Below are positions 54,680 through 63,248 of a DNA stretch of 64,000 bases, piece by piece. The first letter of the stretch is position 1, and the number at the start of each line of letters is the position of its first letter. Origin of the DNA: JASBYZ01 sp029983705. GTDB lineage: Bacteria > Actinomycetota > Coriobacteriia > Coriobacteriales > JAEZZM01. The translations under genes and the position numbers were made by a program. The stretch is from assembly GCA_965119715.1 (NCBI GenBank), contig OZ221969.1, forward strand, positions 1,178,001 through 1,242,000. Direction: 5' to 3'. The notes beneath the pieces were generated by a model, which was not told where the DNA came from, made no database searches, and saw only the letters and a program-made list of their open reading frames with translations.

Positions 54680-55309
54680 TTACTTCCTTTGATAGAGCTT
54701 GTATAAGAGTGCGTTTATTAAGGATACCGCTATAGTTGAGCCACCCTTTCTGCCTTTTGCAACAATCGAGGGCACACCAGCTTCTAAGATAAGCTCTTTA
54801 GATTCAATAACATTAACAAAGCCCACTGGACAGCCTATAACTAGTGATGGACGTGCTTTGCCTACCTTTATCCAGTCATGAATTTCAATTAACGCCGTTG
54901 GTGCGTTCCCTATTACATAAATTGCCTCTGGAAACTCTGCTAGAGCCTTTTGCATGGCAAGTTTTGAGCGTGTATTTCCTGAAGACTTGGCTAAAGCTAC
55001 AACGCCCGGATCAGACACAAAGGACTGGGCAGATGTTTCTAAAAAGTTTAAAGCAGTTTTAGAAATACCCGACACTATCATCTTAGTGTCAGTAATAATT
55101 GGAGTTTTGAGCGATAAGGACTTAAGTCCCGCCGCTACTGGATCATGAGAAAAGATGAGATTTTTTGCATAGTCAAAGTCTGCGCTCGCATGAATTGCCC
55201 GCTTAACCAAGCTTAAGTTTTCAGGTGCAATATCTTCAAACAGGCCCATTTCTTTGAGCTCAGACTCAATAATTCTCATAGATTCTTGTTCGATTTCTTG
55301 AGGTTTCAC
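54680..55309 (-). CDS. cbiC: Cobalt-precorrin-8 methylmutase
   Basis: A 209-residue enzyme that moves a methyl group from C11 to C12 to form cobyrinate. The catalytic histidine is in VKRAIHASADFDY, and later blocks are TDTKMIVSGI and IGCPVGFVNVIESKE. Also called cobH. It is the first gene of the cobalamin operon, 188 bases from the divergent ftsH. No cobalamin riboswitch is recognisable in the short leader. Confidence 0.95.
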   Translation of the reverse strand: MKPQEIEQESMRIIESELKEMGLFEDIAPENLSLVKRAIHASADFDYAKNLIFSHDPVAAGLKSLSLKTPIITDTKMIVSGISKTALNFLETSAQSFVSDPGVVALAKSSGNTRSKLAMQKALAEFPEAIYVIGNAPTALIEIHDWIKVGKARPSLVIGCPVGFVNVIESKELILEAGVPSIVAKGRKGGSTIAVSLINALLYKLYQRK

Positions 55310-55336
55310 GCCCTACTCCAAATCTTTAAACCTTTG

Positions 55337-55365
55337 CTATAAGCTACTTATGAATATCTTGACAA
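55337..55365 (-). promoter_or_regulatory. Candidate promoter of the cobalamin operon
   Basis: On the minus strand TTGTCA (55365-55360) and TTATAG (55342-55337) are spaced by 17 bases, about 28 bases before the cbiC start. The plus strand of the same site reads TTGACA (55359-55364), which could serve as -35 for ftsH, though no good -10 follows it. Nothing else is recognisable in the 188-base gap. Confidence 0.4.
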
Positions 55366-55497
55366 GTAAATTTGTGCTTAATTCCATATTTGCAGTTAAT
55401 TACTACTGTTATTGACTAATTGTAGCTAAATGTGGAAAGTTATTTAAAAGAAATTCTCAAAGTTAACTATATACAGGTTTAAAAGAATTGGAAAACT

Positions 55498-57402
55498 ATG
55501 GCAAACGACGAAAAGAACAAGCGTAATCAGCGTAATCGCCCCATGTATATTTATGTAGCAATTGCTGCGCTTATAATGATTGCGATACAAATATTTGTTG
55601 TTCCTCAAATTCAACAACATCAGGTAAAAGATGTTGGCTATAACGAATTTGTCACAATGATTGAGGACAAAAAGATCGACAAAGTTAAACTTGATACCCA
55701 GGCTCAGGCTATTACCTTTAGCACTCACCCTGATGAAAACAAACAATTTCAGGTGTTTAAAACTGGTATTTGGCCTAATGACACAGAGCTTATAAATAAA
55801 CTTACTGAGTCAGGTGCAGAGTTTACGGCTACTATTCCGTCTCAATCAAGCCCAATGTTCTTTTTCATCTTAACCTTCCTATTACCAATTATGTTCATTA
55901 TTGGTTTTGGAGTGTATCTCAACAAGAAACTTAGAGAGCGCATGGGTGATGACCCAACCATGACCTTTGGCGGCGGTGGTATGGGCGGCTTTGGCAAGTC
56001 CGGAGCTAAAATTGTTGCTGATACAGACATAGACGTTACCTTTAATGATGTAGCAGGCCAAGACGAGGCAAAAGACGCTCTCACTGAAATTGTTGACTTT
56101 CTACATGACCCATCACGCTATGAGGCAATTGGAGCTAAGCTTCCAAAAGGAGCGCTGCTTGTAGGACCTCCAGGAACCGGTAAAACCTTGCTTGCCCGTG
56201 CAGTTGCAGGTGAAGCCAAGGTTCCATTTTTCTCAATGTCAGGTTCTGAGTTTGTAGAAATGTTTGTAGGTAGAGGTGCTGCTAAAGTTCGTGACCTCTT
56301 TAAACAAGCTAACGAGAAGGCACCTTGTATCGTCTTTATCGATGAGATTGATACCATTGGTAAGCGCAGAGATACTACCCTCCAATCTAACGATGAGCGT
56401 GAGCAAACCTTAAACCAACTCCTCACCGAGATGGACGGCTTTGATAACCACAAGGGTATTGTTGTGCTTGGCGCAACCAACCGTCCAGAAACTCTTGACC
56501 CAGCACTTTTAAGACCAGGACGTTTTGATAGACGTGTTCCAGTTGAGCTCCCTGATTTAGCTGGTAGAGAAGCAATCCTTGTCTTACACGCTCGTGAAGT
56601 AAAGATGCAAAAACCAATTGACTTTGGTGTTATTGCTCGCGCTACTCCAGGAGCATCTGGTGCTGACCTCGCAAACATCATAAACGAGGCAGCACTGAGA
56701 GCTGTACGCGAAGGCAGAAAATTGGTTGTCCAAGATGACCTTATGGAGTCGGTTGAAACTGTTATTGCGGGTGCCCAAAGAAAAAGCTCAGTTCTCTCCC
56801 CTAAGGAGAAAAAGATTGTTGCCTACCACGAAATTGGCCACGCATTAGTTGCTGCTAAGGTAAATAAGAAGGCACCAGTAACCAAGATCACTATTGTTCC
56901 AAGAACATCTGGAGCACTTGGTTACACCATGCAAGTTGAAGACGAAGAGACATACCTCATGTCAAAGACTGATGCGATCAATAAGCTTAAGGTGCTCTCG
57001 GGTGGCCGAGCTGCTGAACAAGTTATCTTTGGTGACATCACCACCGGAGCCTCAAATGATATTGAGCGCGCAACCCAAATCGCTAAGGACATGATTATCA
57101 GATACGGTATGTCAGAGAAATTTGGTTTTGTTGCCTTTGGTGAGCAGCAATCCAAATACCTTGGTGGAGGCACTACTATAAACGGTTCTGAAGAAACCTT
57201 AAAAGAGGTTGACGCTGAGGTACAAGCACTTGTAAATGGTGCGCTTAATGACGCCATTCAAATCCTAAGAGAAAATAAGTTTAAGCTCCATGAGCTTGCT
57301 GCCTACCTTATGAAAAAAGAAACTATTACGGGCAATGAGTTCATGCAGATTCTAGACCCAGAAGGTCTTGATATAAAACCAGCTGAAGACGCTGAAAACT
57401 AA
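55498..57402 (+). CDS. ftsH: ATP-dependent zinc metalloprotease FtsH
   Basis: A 634-residue membrane-bound AAA+ protease for membrane-protein quality control. Two membrane segments (about 17-37 and 119-141) flank a short extracytoplasmic domain. Walker A GPPGTGKT is at 223-230, Walker B in [11 protein letters not shown], and the arginine finger block is [15 protein letters not shown]. The zinc motif is HEIGH at 444-448, in place of the near-universal HEAGH; both His and the Glu remain. The start follows a weak GGAAA site. dinB begins 16 bases downstream. Confidence 0.97.
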   Translation: MANDEKNKRNQRNRPMYIYVAIAALIMIAIQIFVVPQIQQHQVKDVGYNEFVTMIEDKKIDKVKLDTQAQAITFSTHPDENKQFQVFKTGIWPNDTELINKLTESGAEFTATIPSQSSPMFFFILTFLLPIMFIIGFGVYLNKKLRERMGDDPTMTFGGGGMGGFGKSGAKIVADTDIDVTFNDVAGQDEAKDALTEIVDFLHDPSRYEAIGAKLPKGALLVGPPGTGKTLLARAVAGEAKVPFFSMSGSEFVEMFVGRGAAKVRDLFKQANEKAPCIVFIDEIDTIGKRRDTTLQSNDEREQTLNQLLTEMDGFDNHKGIVVLGATNRPETLDPALLRPGRFDRRVPVELPDLAGREAILVLHAREVKMQKPIDFGVIARATPGASGADLANIINEAALRAVREGRKLVVQDDLMESVETVIAGAQRKSSVLSPKEKKIVAYHEIGHALVAAKVNKKAPVTKITIVPRTSGALGYTMQVEDEETYLMSKTDAINKLKVLSGGRAAEQVIFGDITTGASNDIERATQIAKDMIIRYGMSEKFGFVAFGEQQSKYLGGGTTINGSEETLKEVDAEVQALVNGALNDAIQILRENKFKLHELAAYLMKKETITGNEFMQILDPEGLDIKPAEDAEN

Positions 57403-57418
57403 GTAAAGAGATAAAGCT

Positions 57419-58642
57419 ATGCATCTAGATCCATGGAGTGGTAAAGCAATAGGACTACTTGATCTAGATGCATTTTTTGCGTCTGTAGAGCAACTTGATC
57501 ACCCTGAGTGGCGCGGAAAACCTGTAATTGTTGGTGGAGATGCAGGCAAACGCGGTGTTGTGGCCACAGCATCATATGAGGCAAGAAAGTTTGGGGTACA
57601 CTCCGCAATGCCAGCAGGACAAGCGCAAAAGCTTTGTCCTCAGGCAATCTGGACTCATGGTAGATACGAGCGCTATAGAGAACTCTCTGACATTGTCATG
57701 TCCTACATTAAAGATGAAACCCCTTATATAGAACAAGTTTCAATTGATGAGGCTTTTTTTGATATCACTCCTGGTAGATATTCTAAAGAACACCCAATCG
57801 AGATTGCAAAGCGCATACAAAAACATGTTGCAAGCCTTGGGATAACTTGTTCAATAGGACTTTCAACTAATAAAACCTGCTCTAAGATTGCCTCTATTAT
57901 CAAAAAACCTCACGGCTTCTTTGTGGTCTTTCCCGGAGATGAAAAAGAATTTCTCTACCCTCTTCCAATCTCTAAACTTTCAGGAGTGGGCAAGGCAACT
58001 CAAGAAAAGCTTATCAAGTCGCATATTAAAACGCTTGGCCAACTTGCTACAGCTGATGATGACTACCTCAAAGACTTACTAGGTATTAATGGAGCTAAAT
58101 TAAAACTCAGAGCCCAAGGTATTAATGACTCAGAAGTTGATACAAGCGATGAAGTAAAGTCTGTCTCTAATGAGAGAACTTTTGTGACAGATATTAATAC
58201 GCATGAAGAACTCATCAGTGCACTCTCACATATCTGTTCCATGCTAGGGCCAAGGCTTAGAAAGCATAATCTCAAAGGACACACCATAACGCTCAAGCTT
58301 AGATACGACATGCAGCACACTCAAACCGTGCAGTGCAAAATGGCCTATGCGACAGATAATGAGTTTGAGCTCATTCCTTATGCAAAAAAGCTCTTTGACG
58401 ATATATGGCAAAAAGGACGAGGGGTAAGACTCCTTGGTGTTGGCGTGTCTGGATTTACAGATACAGATGCTCAAATGGATTTATTTGCTGACGAGAAAAA
58501 ACGTAAAGCCTTTGATGCCCTCGCCCATACTTCAGATAAAATCAAAGAGAAATATGGTGAATCTACCTTACAATACGGGCGAGACATCAGGTTTAAAGAC
58601 AGTTTTTCTAAAACCTCGACTATGAATAAAAAGAAAGACTAA
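57419..58642 (+). CDS. dinB: DNA polymerase IV
   Basis: A 407-residue Y-family translesion polymerase. It contains IGLLDLDAFFASVEQ (metal-binding Asp and the steric-gate region), ATASYEARKFGVHSAMP, and the catalytic SIDEAFFDIT. The thumb HhH region begins KLSGVGKATQEKL. A beta-clamp-binding sequence may be QMDLFADEKK near residue 358. It lies 16 bases after ftsH and probably shares its transcript. No LexA box was recognised upstream. Confidence 0.95.
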   Translation: MHLDPWSGKAIGLLDLDAFFASVEQLDHPEWRGKPVIVGGDAGKRGVVATASYEARKFGVHSAMPAGQAQKLCPQAIWTHGRYERYRELSDIVMSYIKDETPYIEQVSIDEAFFDITPGRYSKEHPIEIAKRIQKHVASLGITCSIGLSTNKTCSKIASIIKKPHGFFVVFPGDEKEFLYPLPISKLSGVGKATQEKLIKSHIKTLGQLATADDDYLKDLLGINGAKLKLRAQGINDSEVDTSDEVKSVSNERTFVTDINTHEELISALSHICSMLGPRLRKHNLKGHTITLKLRYDMQHTQTVQCKMAYATDNEFELIPYAKKLFDDIWQKGRGVRLLGVGVSGFTDTDAQMDLFADEKKRKAFDALAHTSDKIKEKYGESTLQYGRDIRFKDSFSKTSTMNKKKD

Positions 58643-58670
58643 CTGCTATAGCGATTTTTTATGTGATATT

Positions 58671-58706
58671 ATTACCTTAATACTTTAGTTATTTATATAA
58701 GGTAAT
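58671..58706 (+). promoter_or_regulatory. Inverted repeat covering the ribosome binding site of the ABC ATPase gene
   Basis: ATTACCTTA (58671-58679) pairs perfectly with TAAGGTAAT (58698-58706) over an 18-base loop. The right arm contains the AAGG that lies about 7 bases before the ATG at 58710. In RNA the hairpin would hide the ribosome binding site. It could instead be a DNA operator. Confidence 0.5.
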
Positions 58707-58709
58707 TAT

Positions 58710-59417
58710 ATGTTAGTAGTTGATAACCTTACTATTAAATATAAAAATCATATTGTACTTAATGAGCTTTCGCTAAATATTAAAACACCTGGAATTTATG
58801 CTTTATGCGCTCCAAACGGTTATGGTAAAACCACTTTACTTAGAGCAATTGGTGGAATGGATCTAAGAGCCTATAAAAATATTTATTTAATACCAAATGC
58901 TCATAGTGCTAAAAGAATCTATCCAAGCAATAAAATTGAATATCATAAACAGCTGTTTTACTTTGAAAGTGAAGGCATGCTGTTTCCAAACCTAACTGTT
59001 ATAGATCATCTTAAATTTATTTCAGATATTTTTGAAACTAAAGACAATTATGTCAAGATAACTAACGCACTAGATATGAATTATTTTTTACATAAAAGAA
59101 TTAAAGAGCTATCTTTAGGCATGCGCCAACAGCTAATCATTGCCATGGCTATTTCGAGTAACGCTAAATACATTATTCTTGATGAACCAAACAACGGGCT
59201 TGATATTTTAAGAGGTAGTTTAGTTAACACTCTAATAAAAAGTTATACTCAAAAAGATAAACTGGTATTCTATTCAAGCCATAATCTCAATCAGGTTGCT
59301 GATAATGCTCATCAAATTTTCTTCTTACAAGAAGGAAAAATTCAAAAGTACGAGAAACCTGCTCGCAATCTCAAGAATGAGTTTTTAAATACATATTCCT
59401 TAATTAAGAGTGATTAA
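58710..59417 (+). CDS. ABC transporter ATP-binding protein of a decayed exporter
   Basis: A 235-residue ABC ATPase of the ABC-2 exporter type (drug, bacteriocin or antibiotic immunity). Walker A reads APNGYGKTT, with Ala replacing the usual first Gly. The signature is LSLGMRQQL, Walker B is YIILDEPNNGLD, and the switch is SSHNL. The frame is open and complete. Its two partner permeases downstream are both broken, so it may be non-functional or may pair with another permease. The stretch is visibly more AT-rich than ftsH-dinB, suggesting acquisition. Confidence 0.82.
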   Translation: MLVVDNLTIKYKNHIVLNELSLNIKTPGIYALCAPNGYGKTTLLRAIGGMDLRAYKNIYLIPNAHSAKRIYPSNKIEYHKQLFYFESEGMLFPNLTVIDHLKFISDIFETKDNYVKITNALDMNYFLHKRIKELSLGMRQQLIIAMAISSNAKYIILDEPNNGLDILRGSLVNTLIKSYTQKDKLVFYSSHNLNQVADNAHQIFFLQEGKIQKYEKPARNLKNEFLNTYSLIKSD

Positions 59418-59419
59418 AA

Positions 59420-60669
59420 ATGGATTACTTCAAAGGAATTTTAAGAACTCTTTTCTTTTTAATCTTATTTAATTTCAAAAAGGTGTTATCTTCACGAGTA
59501 TTTATTATTTTCGTAATTATATTCTGCTTGTTTTCATGGATTGGCTTTTTCAACGTTCAAAATAGTGCACTTAATAATCTCATTCAATTTTCAGCTTCAA
59601 CAGAATCCAGTAATTTTTCTTACACACTTGGTTTTAAAATCTTAAGTGAAGAAGATAAAACTCAGCTAAAAAGCAATTTTTTAGAATCAGTCAAACAACA
59701 AAAGCAAAGTTTAATGATGGAGCCAACATCATTACAAAAAAATAAGAGCTTACAAGATTTAAAACAAGACATCTATTTTGAATATTCTTTAGCAAGTAAA
59801 ACTGGAGATTTTAACAAATATACATCTGCTGAACATAAGTTTTACAAGCTTTTAGTTTCTCTTTAAAAAGCTGATTTAAAGCCCGTAGAAGAAAATGTGG
59901 ATCAAGATCCTGGCCCAGCTTACGCTAAAGCATATTTGGAATATCTCCGCACACTTGAATCTCAAGATAAGAATTTGTATCCACCCGTAATGAAACCAGC
60001 TTTACTAATGCTTTCATTTTTTGGATTTTTAACGATACGGCTATACTACTTTTATTACTATCAGTAATTTCAATAAAAGTTATTTGCTCTGACAACTTTA
60101 CAAATAACTTCTGCACACTACAGGTACTTCCCGTAAGCTCAACCTTGATTTTTATATCTAATATTTTATCTATCGCATGTTTATACTTGCTAGTAATTAC
60201 TTTAAGTGTAATTGCTCCTTTTGTTTACTCTACTATTAACTTTGGTTTAGGCCAATTTACATATCCTACTTTACTAAGTGTTGAGAGCAATTTAAGCTCT
60301 CCAATAATAATTCCACTCTCTTTATCTTTATTCTGCTTCTTTCTGATATTTCTAATAAGCTCCTTAGCGCTCGGATCAGTATTTCAAACTGTTATGTTCG
60401 TTAGTAAAAATTCCTTAAGCATTTACATTTTGACAGTTAGCATGATTGTTTTAGCGAGTCTTGGATCAAGTTTATAGTCACCCAAATTCATTCAACTTCT
60501 GTATGCGCAAACCAAACTCTCAGATTTAAGCCCGCTACTTATCAGCGCAAAACCGTTATTAGTGTTTATTCGATTTACTTTAATTGCCCTATTATGCTTC
60601 ATGTTTAGTTTATTGTTCAATCAGCTCAGAATTAAAATATCAGGAGCCTGTTATGGTCGCTCTAATTAA
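59420..60669 (+). pseudogene. ABC-2 type permease, disrupted by two stops and a frameshift
   Basis: The intact gene would be about 416 residues with membrane segments at both ends. The first part (to 59863) begins MDYFKGILRTLFFLILFNFKK and is stopped by TAA at 59864-59866. The same frame then continues plausibly (KADLKPVEENVDQDPG...) to about 60010, where the frame shifts near a T6 run. The next part is a run of membrane segments to an in-frame TAG at 60475-60477, beyond which the same frame continues (SPKFIQLLYAQTK...) to a final TAA at 60667. Three separate lesions favour real decay over a single sequencing error. Confidence 0.75.
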
Positions 60670-61615
60670 ATTAGAGAGTAAAATTTAATCGCATCTCACA
60701 TCTGGCTTGCAGCATTTATTCTCTGTTTACTTATTGTTTCAGCCGCGGGATTTACTTTTATTTTAAAAGACTATACTCTCCAGGAAAGTAAATTAACTGA
60801 CAAAGCAGAGTTAGAGTGGCAAGCAAATCTAAATGAAAATAAAGAACTTATAAACAGCCTGTTAAAAACTAATCCTTCTAGTAAAGATTATCTACATATG
60901 CAAAACAAATATCTATCAATTATCACAAAGCATGAACAAACAAGTGACCTGAGCATAATTCGATATAAATATAGTCAGATACTCTTAGACAAAGGATTCA
61001 ATCAAGCTTATAGCTCATATTCTAATGCACCTGCTTTAAATCGTCTCTATTTTAGGACGCATACGCTCGGATGTATTCCTTACATAATGACTTCACTCGT
61101 ATTAAGCTCTTATTTAATGTGTTCTATTGCTCCTAGTAAATCTAAAGAGTTTTATAGAGTGATTCCAACTGCATCTATACAAAATTATATAAACAAGTTT
61201 TTTAGTTGCAATATTTGCAAGCACACTAATATACCTGCTAGTAAACCTAATTATTTTTTCTGTCGAAAGCTTTACTGCAGGAATTGGAGATATTAACTAC
61301 CCTGTTATGGCCAGAAATATAGATTCAAGAATTTCAATTGTTAATTTAAACGAACTGATTCCTCAACAAATATATTCGACCACAATATGCATTATTGCTG
61401 TAATCTCACTTATAGGACTTTTATCCAGTTTTATAGACAACTCATTTATACTTGTAGCAGCCCCATTGGTAAGCATATTCATGCTAGATAGCCAACAAAT
61501 ACTCACAATAAGTGAACTCAATTATATTATGCTTGATAACTGTCAATGCATACTCTTAGCAAGCTTTATATTAATATTTATGCGTTTGTGCATCTCTTTT
61601 ATATTGAAAGACTAG
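60653..61615 (+). pseudogene. Second ABC-2 type permease, disrupted by two frameshifts
   Basis: An ATG at 60653 follows a good AGGAG (60642-60646), but the frame ends after 11 codons. One lost base between about 60679 and 60688 restores a frame that reads IASHIWLAAFILCLLIVSAAG and continues to about 61195. A second shift near the T6 run at 61198-61203 moves to the frame reading FLVAIFASTLIYLLVNLII to the TAG at 61613-61615. The rebuilt protein is about 320 residues with an extracytoplasmic loop and several membrane segments. Its stop is embedded in CTAG shared with rsfS. Confidence 0.72.
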
Positions 61616-61968
61616 TTAGCTACAGCCTCAAACTCTAGACGAGGAGCATCTCCCCATAAAGATTCGAGACGATAATAGTCACGAGCTTCTGGCTCAAATA
61701 CATGCACCATCACAGAACCAAAATCAATAAGCTCCCATTTAGAAACCTTGCGGCCCTCAATTGCTAAAGGTCTTACATCTAGCTTATCTCTGAGCTTGTT
61801 TTCAATTTCATCTGTTACTGCATCTGCTTGACGATCATTATTAACAGAGGCAATTACAAAATAGTCAAATGAATCACTTAGAGCGCCAACCTCAAGTATG
61901 ACAATATCAAAGGCCTTCTTGTCATCTGCAGCTTTTGCCGCTTCTAGAGCTATCTCTTTTGCTTGCAA
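61612..61968 (-). CDS. rsfS: Ribosomal silencing factor RsfS
   Basis: A 118-residue protein that binds L14 and blocks subunit joining under starvation. Family blocks are DIVILEVGALSDSFDYFVIAS, EGRKVSKWELIDFGSVMVHVF and YYRLESLWGDA. It appears to start with TTG at 61968, overlapping yqeK by 19 bases. It closes the proA-nadD-yqeK-rsfS group, a conserved order. Confidence 0.94.
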   Translation of the reverse strand: MQAKEIALEAAKAADDKKAFDIVILEVGALSDSFDYFVIASVNNDRQADAVTDEIENKLRDKLDVRPLAIEGRKVSKWELIDFGSVMVHVFEPEARDYYRLESLWGDAPRLEFEAVAN

Positions 61969-62570
61969 TCCGCATTCCTTTCTCGAATTAACTCATTCCA
62001 AATATCAATGCTTGGTGGGTATATTTGTTTATCATGTTTAAGCAAATATTTCATGCTGTGTTTAAAACAGGTAAAGTACAACTCATCTAAAGTGAGCTTT
62101 TTGGATTTAGCGGCTATTTTATCTAGTGATTTAACACCCCGCGAAGGCTCAAGCATATCAGCACAATAGATAATCTTATCCAAGTCACTCATATCTTTAG
62201 CTGCGGTAGTATGTTTAGAAATTGCAACAAATACACTTGTAGGAAGTTCTGGAAACTCCATTAAAGCAGAAAATGCTCCAGTCCATGCATGCAACAGTGG
62301 ATAATATTCCTTGAGCTCACTTTCGCTAAAGTCTCCAAGCTTATACTCTTTTACTAGTTCAATAAGCTCTTCATTACTATGCTCTTTATCCCAATCATGT
62401 AAGTATGCTGCTGCTATAGCGCTAAACTCATCAACCCCGTAGCGCTTTGCAAATTTTTGAGCGGTATCAACAACCCCTTTGACATGAAAAAACCGTCGAG
62501 AGCTGAGTCTTTTCTCGACGGCACTATGAATATCAACTAAGTATTGTTTTTGGCTCTCATTTAGTGCCAT
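61950..62570 (-). CDS. yqeK: HD-domain hydrolase YqeK (predicted Ap4A hydrolase)
   Basis: A 206-residue HD-domain protein. The metal residues are in FFHVKGVVDTAQ (first His), YLHDWDKEH (HD), then LLHAWTGAFSA and KHTTAAKDMSDLDKIIYCADMLEP. Members of this family hydrolyse diadenosine tetraphosphate to two ADP. The frame opens at 62600, but ATG 62570 with GAAAGGTG upstream is more likely. nadD lies directly upstream, 66 bases away. Confidence 0.92.
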   Translation of the reverse strand: MALNESQKQYLVDIHSAVEKRLSSRRFFHVKGVVDTAQKFAKRYGVDEFSAIAAAYLHDWDKEHSNEELIELVKEYKLGDFSESELKEYYPLLHAWTGAFSALMEFPELPTSVFVAISKHTTAAKDMSDLDKIIYCADMLEPSRGVKSLDKIAAKSKKLTLDELYFTCFKHSMKYLLKHDKQIYPPSIDIWNELIRERNADCKQKR

Positions 62571-62636
62571 AAAACACCTTTCATAACGTTTCTTACTCAC
62601 TTCTTACCCAAGTTACTTAAAATAAATCTCTAATAC

Positions 62637-63248
62637 TTAATGCTTTCGATAAAGCTTGTGTTTATGTATATAGCTAGCAACCTTAGCATCAGTGAGGTAT
62701 CTAATCGAGTTACCTGCTCTTACTCTATCTCTCATATAAGAAGAAGAAATTGCAAGCGCAGGAATTTCTAAATAACAAATTTCAACAGTAAAATTTACCT
62801 GTTTAAATTTCTTTTCAGCTTCATCAATATCATAGCCTGGACGTGTAGCTGCAATAAAGGAAGCATACTTGCCAATACCTTCAGCATTTTTCCAGGTCAA
62901 TACATCAATAATTGCATCTGCACCGGTAATAAAAAAGAGCTTTGCATCCGGATAGATACCTTTAAGCTCTTTAAGCGTGTCATAGGTGTAGGTATCGCCC
63001 GGGCGATCAAGCTCCATTCTTGAAACACAAAAATGAGGATTTTGCTTTGTAGCAAGCTCAACCATATGAAAACGGTCTTCCTTATCACTTACGCCCCTAC
63101 CTTTTTTCATTACAGGCACGCCCGCTGGCATAAAGATAACCTTATCGAGCTTGAAAGCCTCTCTGGCGTGTTCTGCAGTTACTAAGTGGCCAAAGTGTAT
63201 CGGATCAAAAGTTCCACCCATAATACCTATACGCTGCGCTTTAGTCAT
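62637..63248 (-). CDS. nadD: Nicotinate-nucleotide adenylyltransferase
   Basis: A 203-residue enzyme that makes deamido-NAD. The nucleotide motif GGTFDPIHFGHLVTAE and the block FITGADAI are typical, and SSSYMRDRVRAG is the ISSTxIR-like motif near the C-terminus. The start overlaps the proA stop by one base (TAATG). Confidence 0.95.
   Translation of the reverse strand: MTKAQRIGIMGGTFDPIHFGHLVTAEHAREAFKLDKVIFMPAGVPVMKKGRGVSDKEDRFHMVELATKQNPHFCVSRMELDRPGDTYTYDTLKELKGIYPDAKLFFITGADAIIDVLTWKNAEGIGKYASFIAATRPGYDIDEAEKKFKQVNFTVEICYLEIPALAISSSYMRDRVRAGNSIRYLTDAKVASYIHKHKLYRKH

Noticed and set aside
56118..56681. A 187-codon minus-strand open frame opposite ftsH
   Set aside because: It is the antisense shadow of the strongly conserved AAA domain; composition (Ser/Arg/Pro-rich) is typical of such shadows.
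59925..60116. A minus-strand open frame of 63 codons in the broken permease
   Set aside because: No ribosome binding site or recognisable domain, and it lies opposite better coding sequence.
59864..60477. Recoding of stop codons (selenocysteine or read-through) in the permease
   Set aside because: The stops are TAA and TAG, no SECIS-like structure was evident, and frameshifts also occur, so decay is simpler.
60898..61296. A stand-alone 132-residue gene between the exporter and rsfS
   Set aside because: Its frame joins upstream and downstream fragments into a normal permease, and its C-terminal 30 residues are out-of-frame noise after the T6 run.
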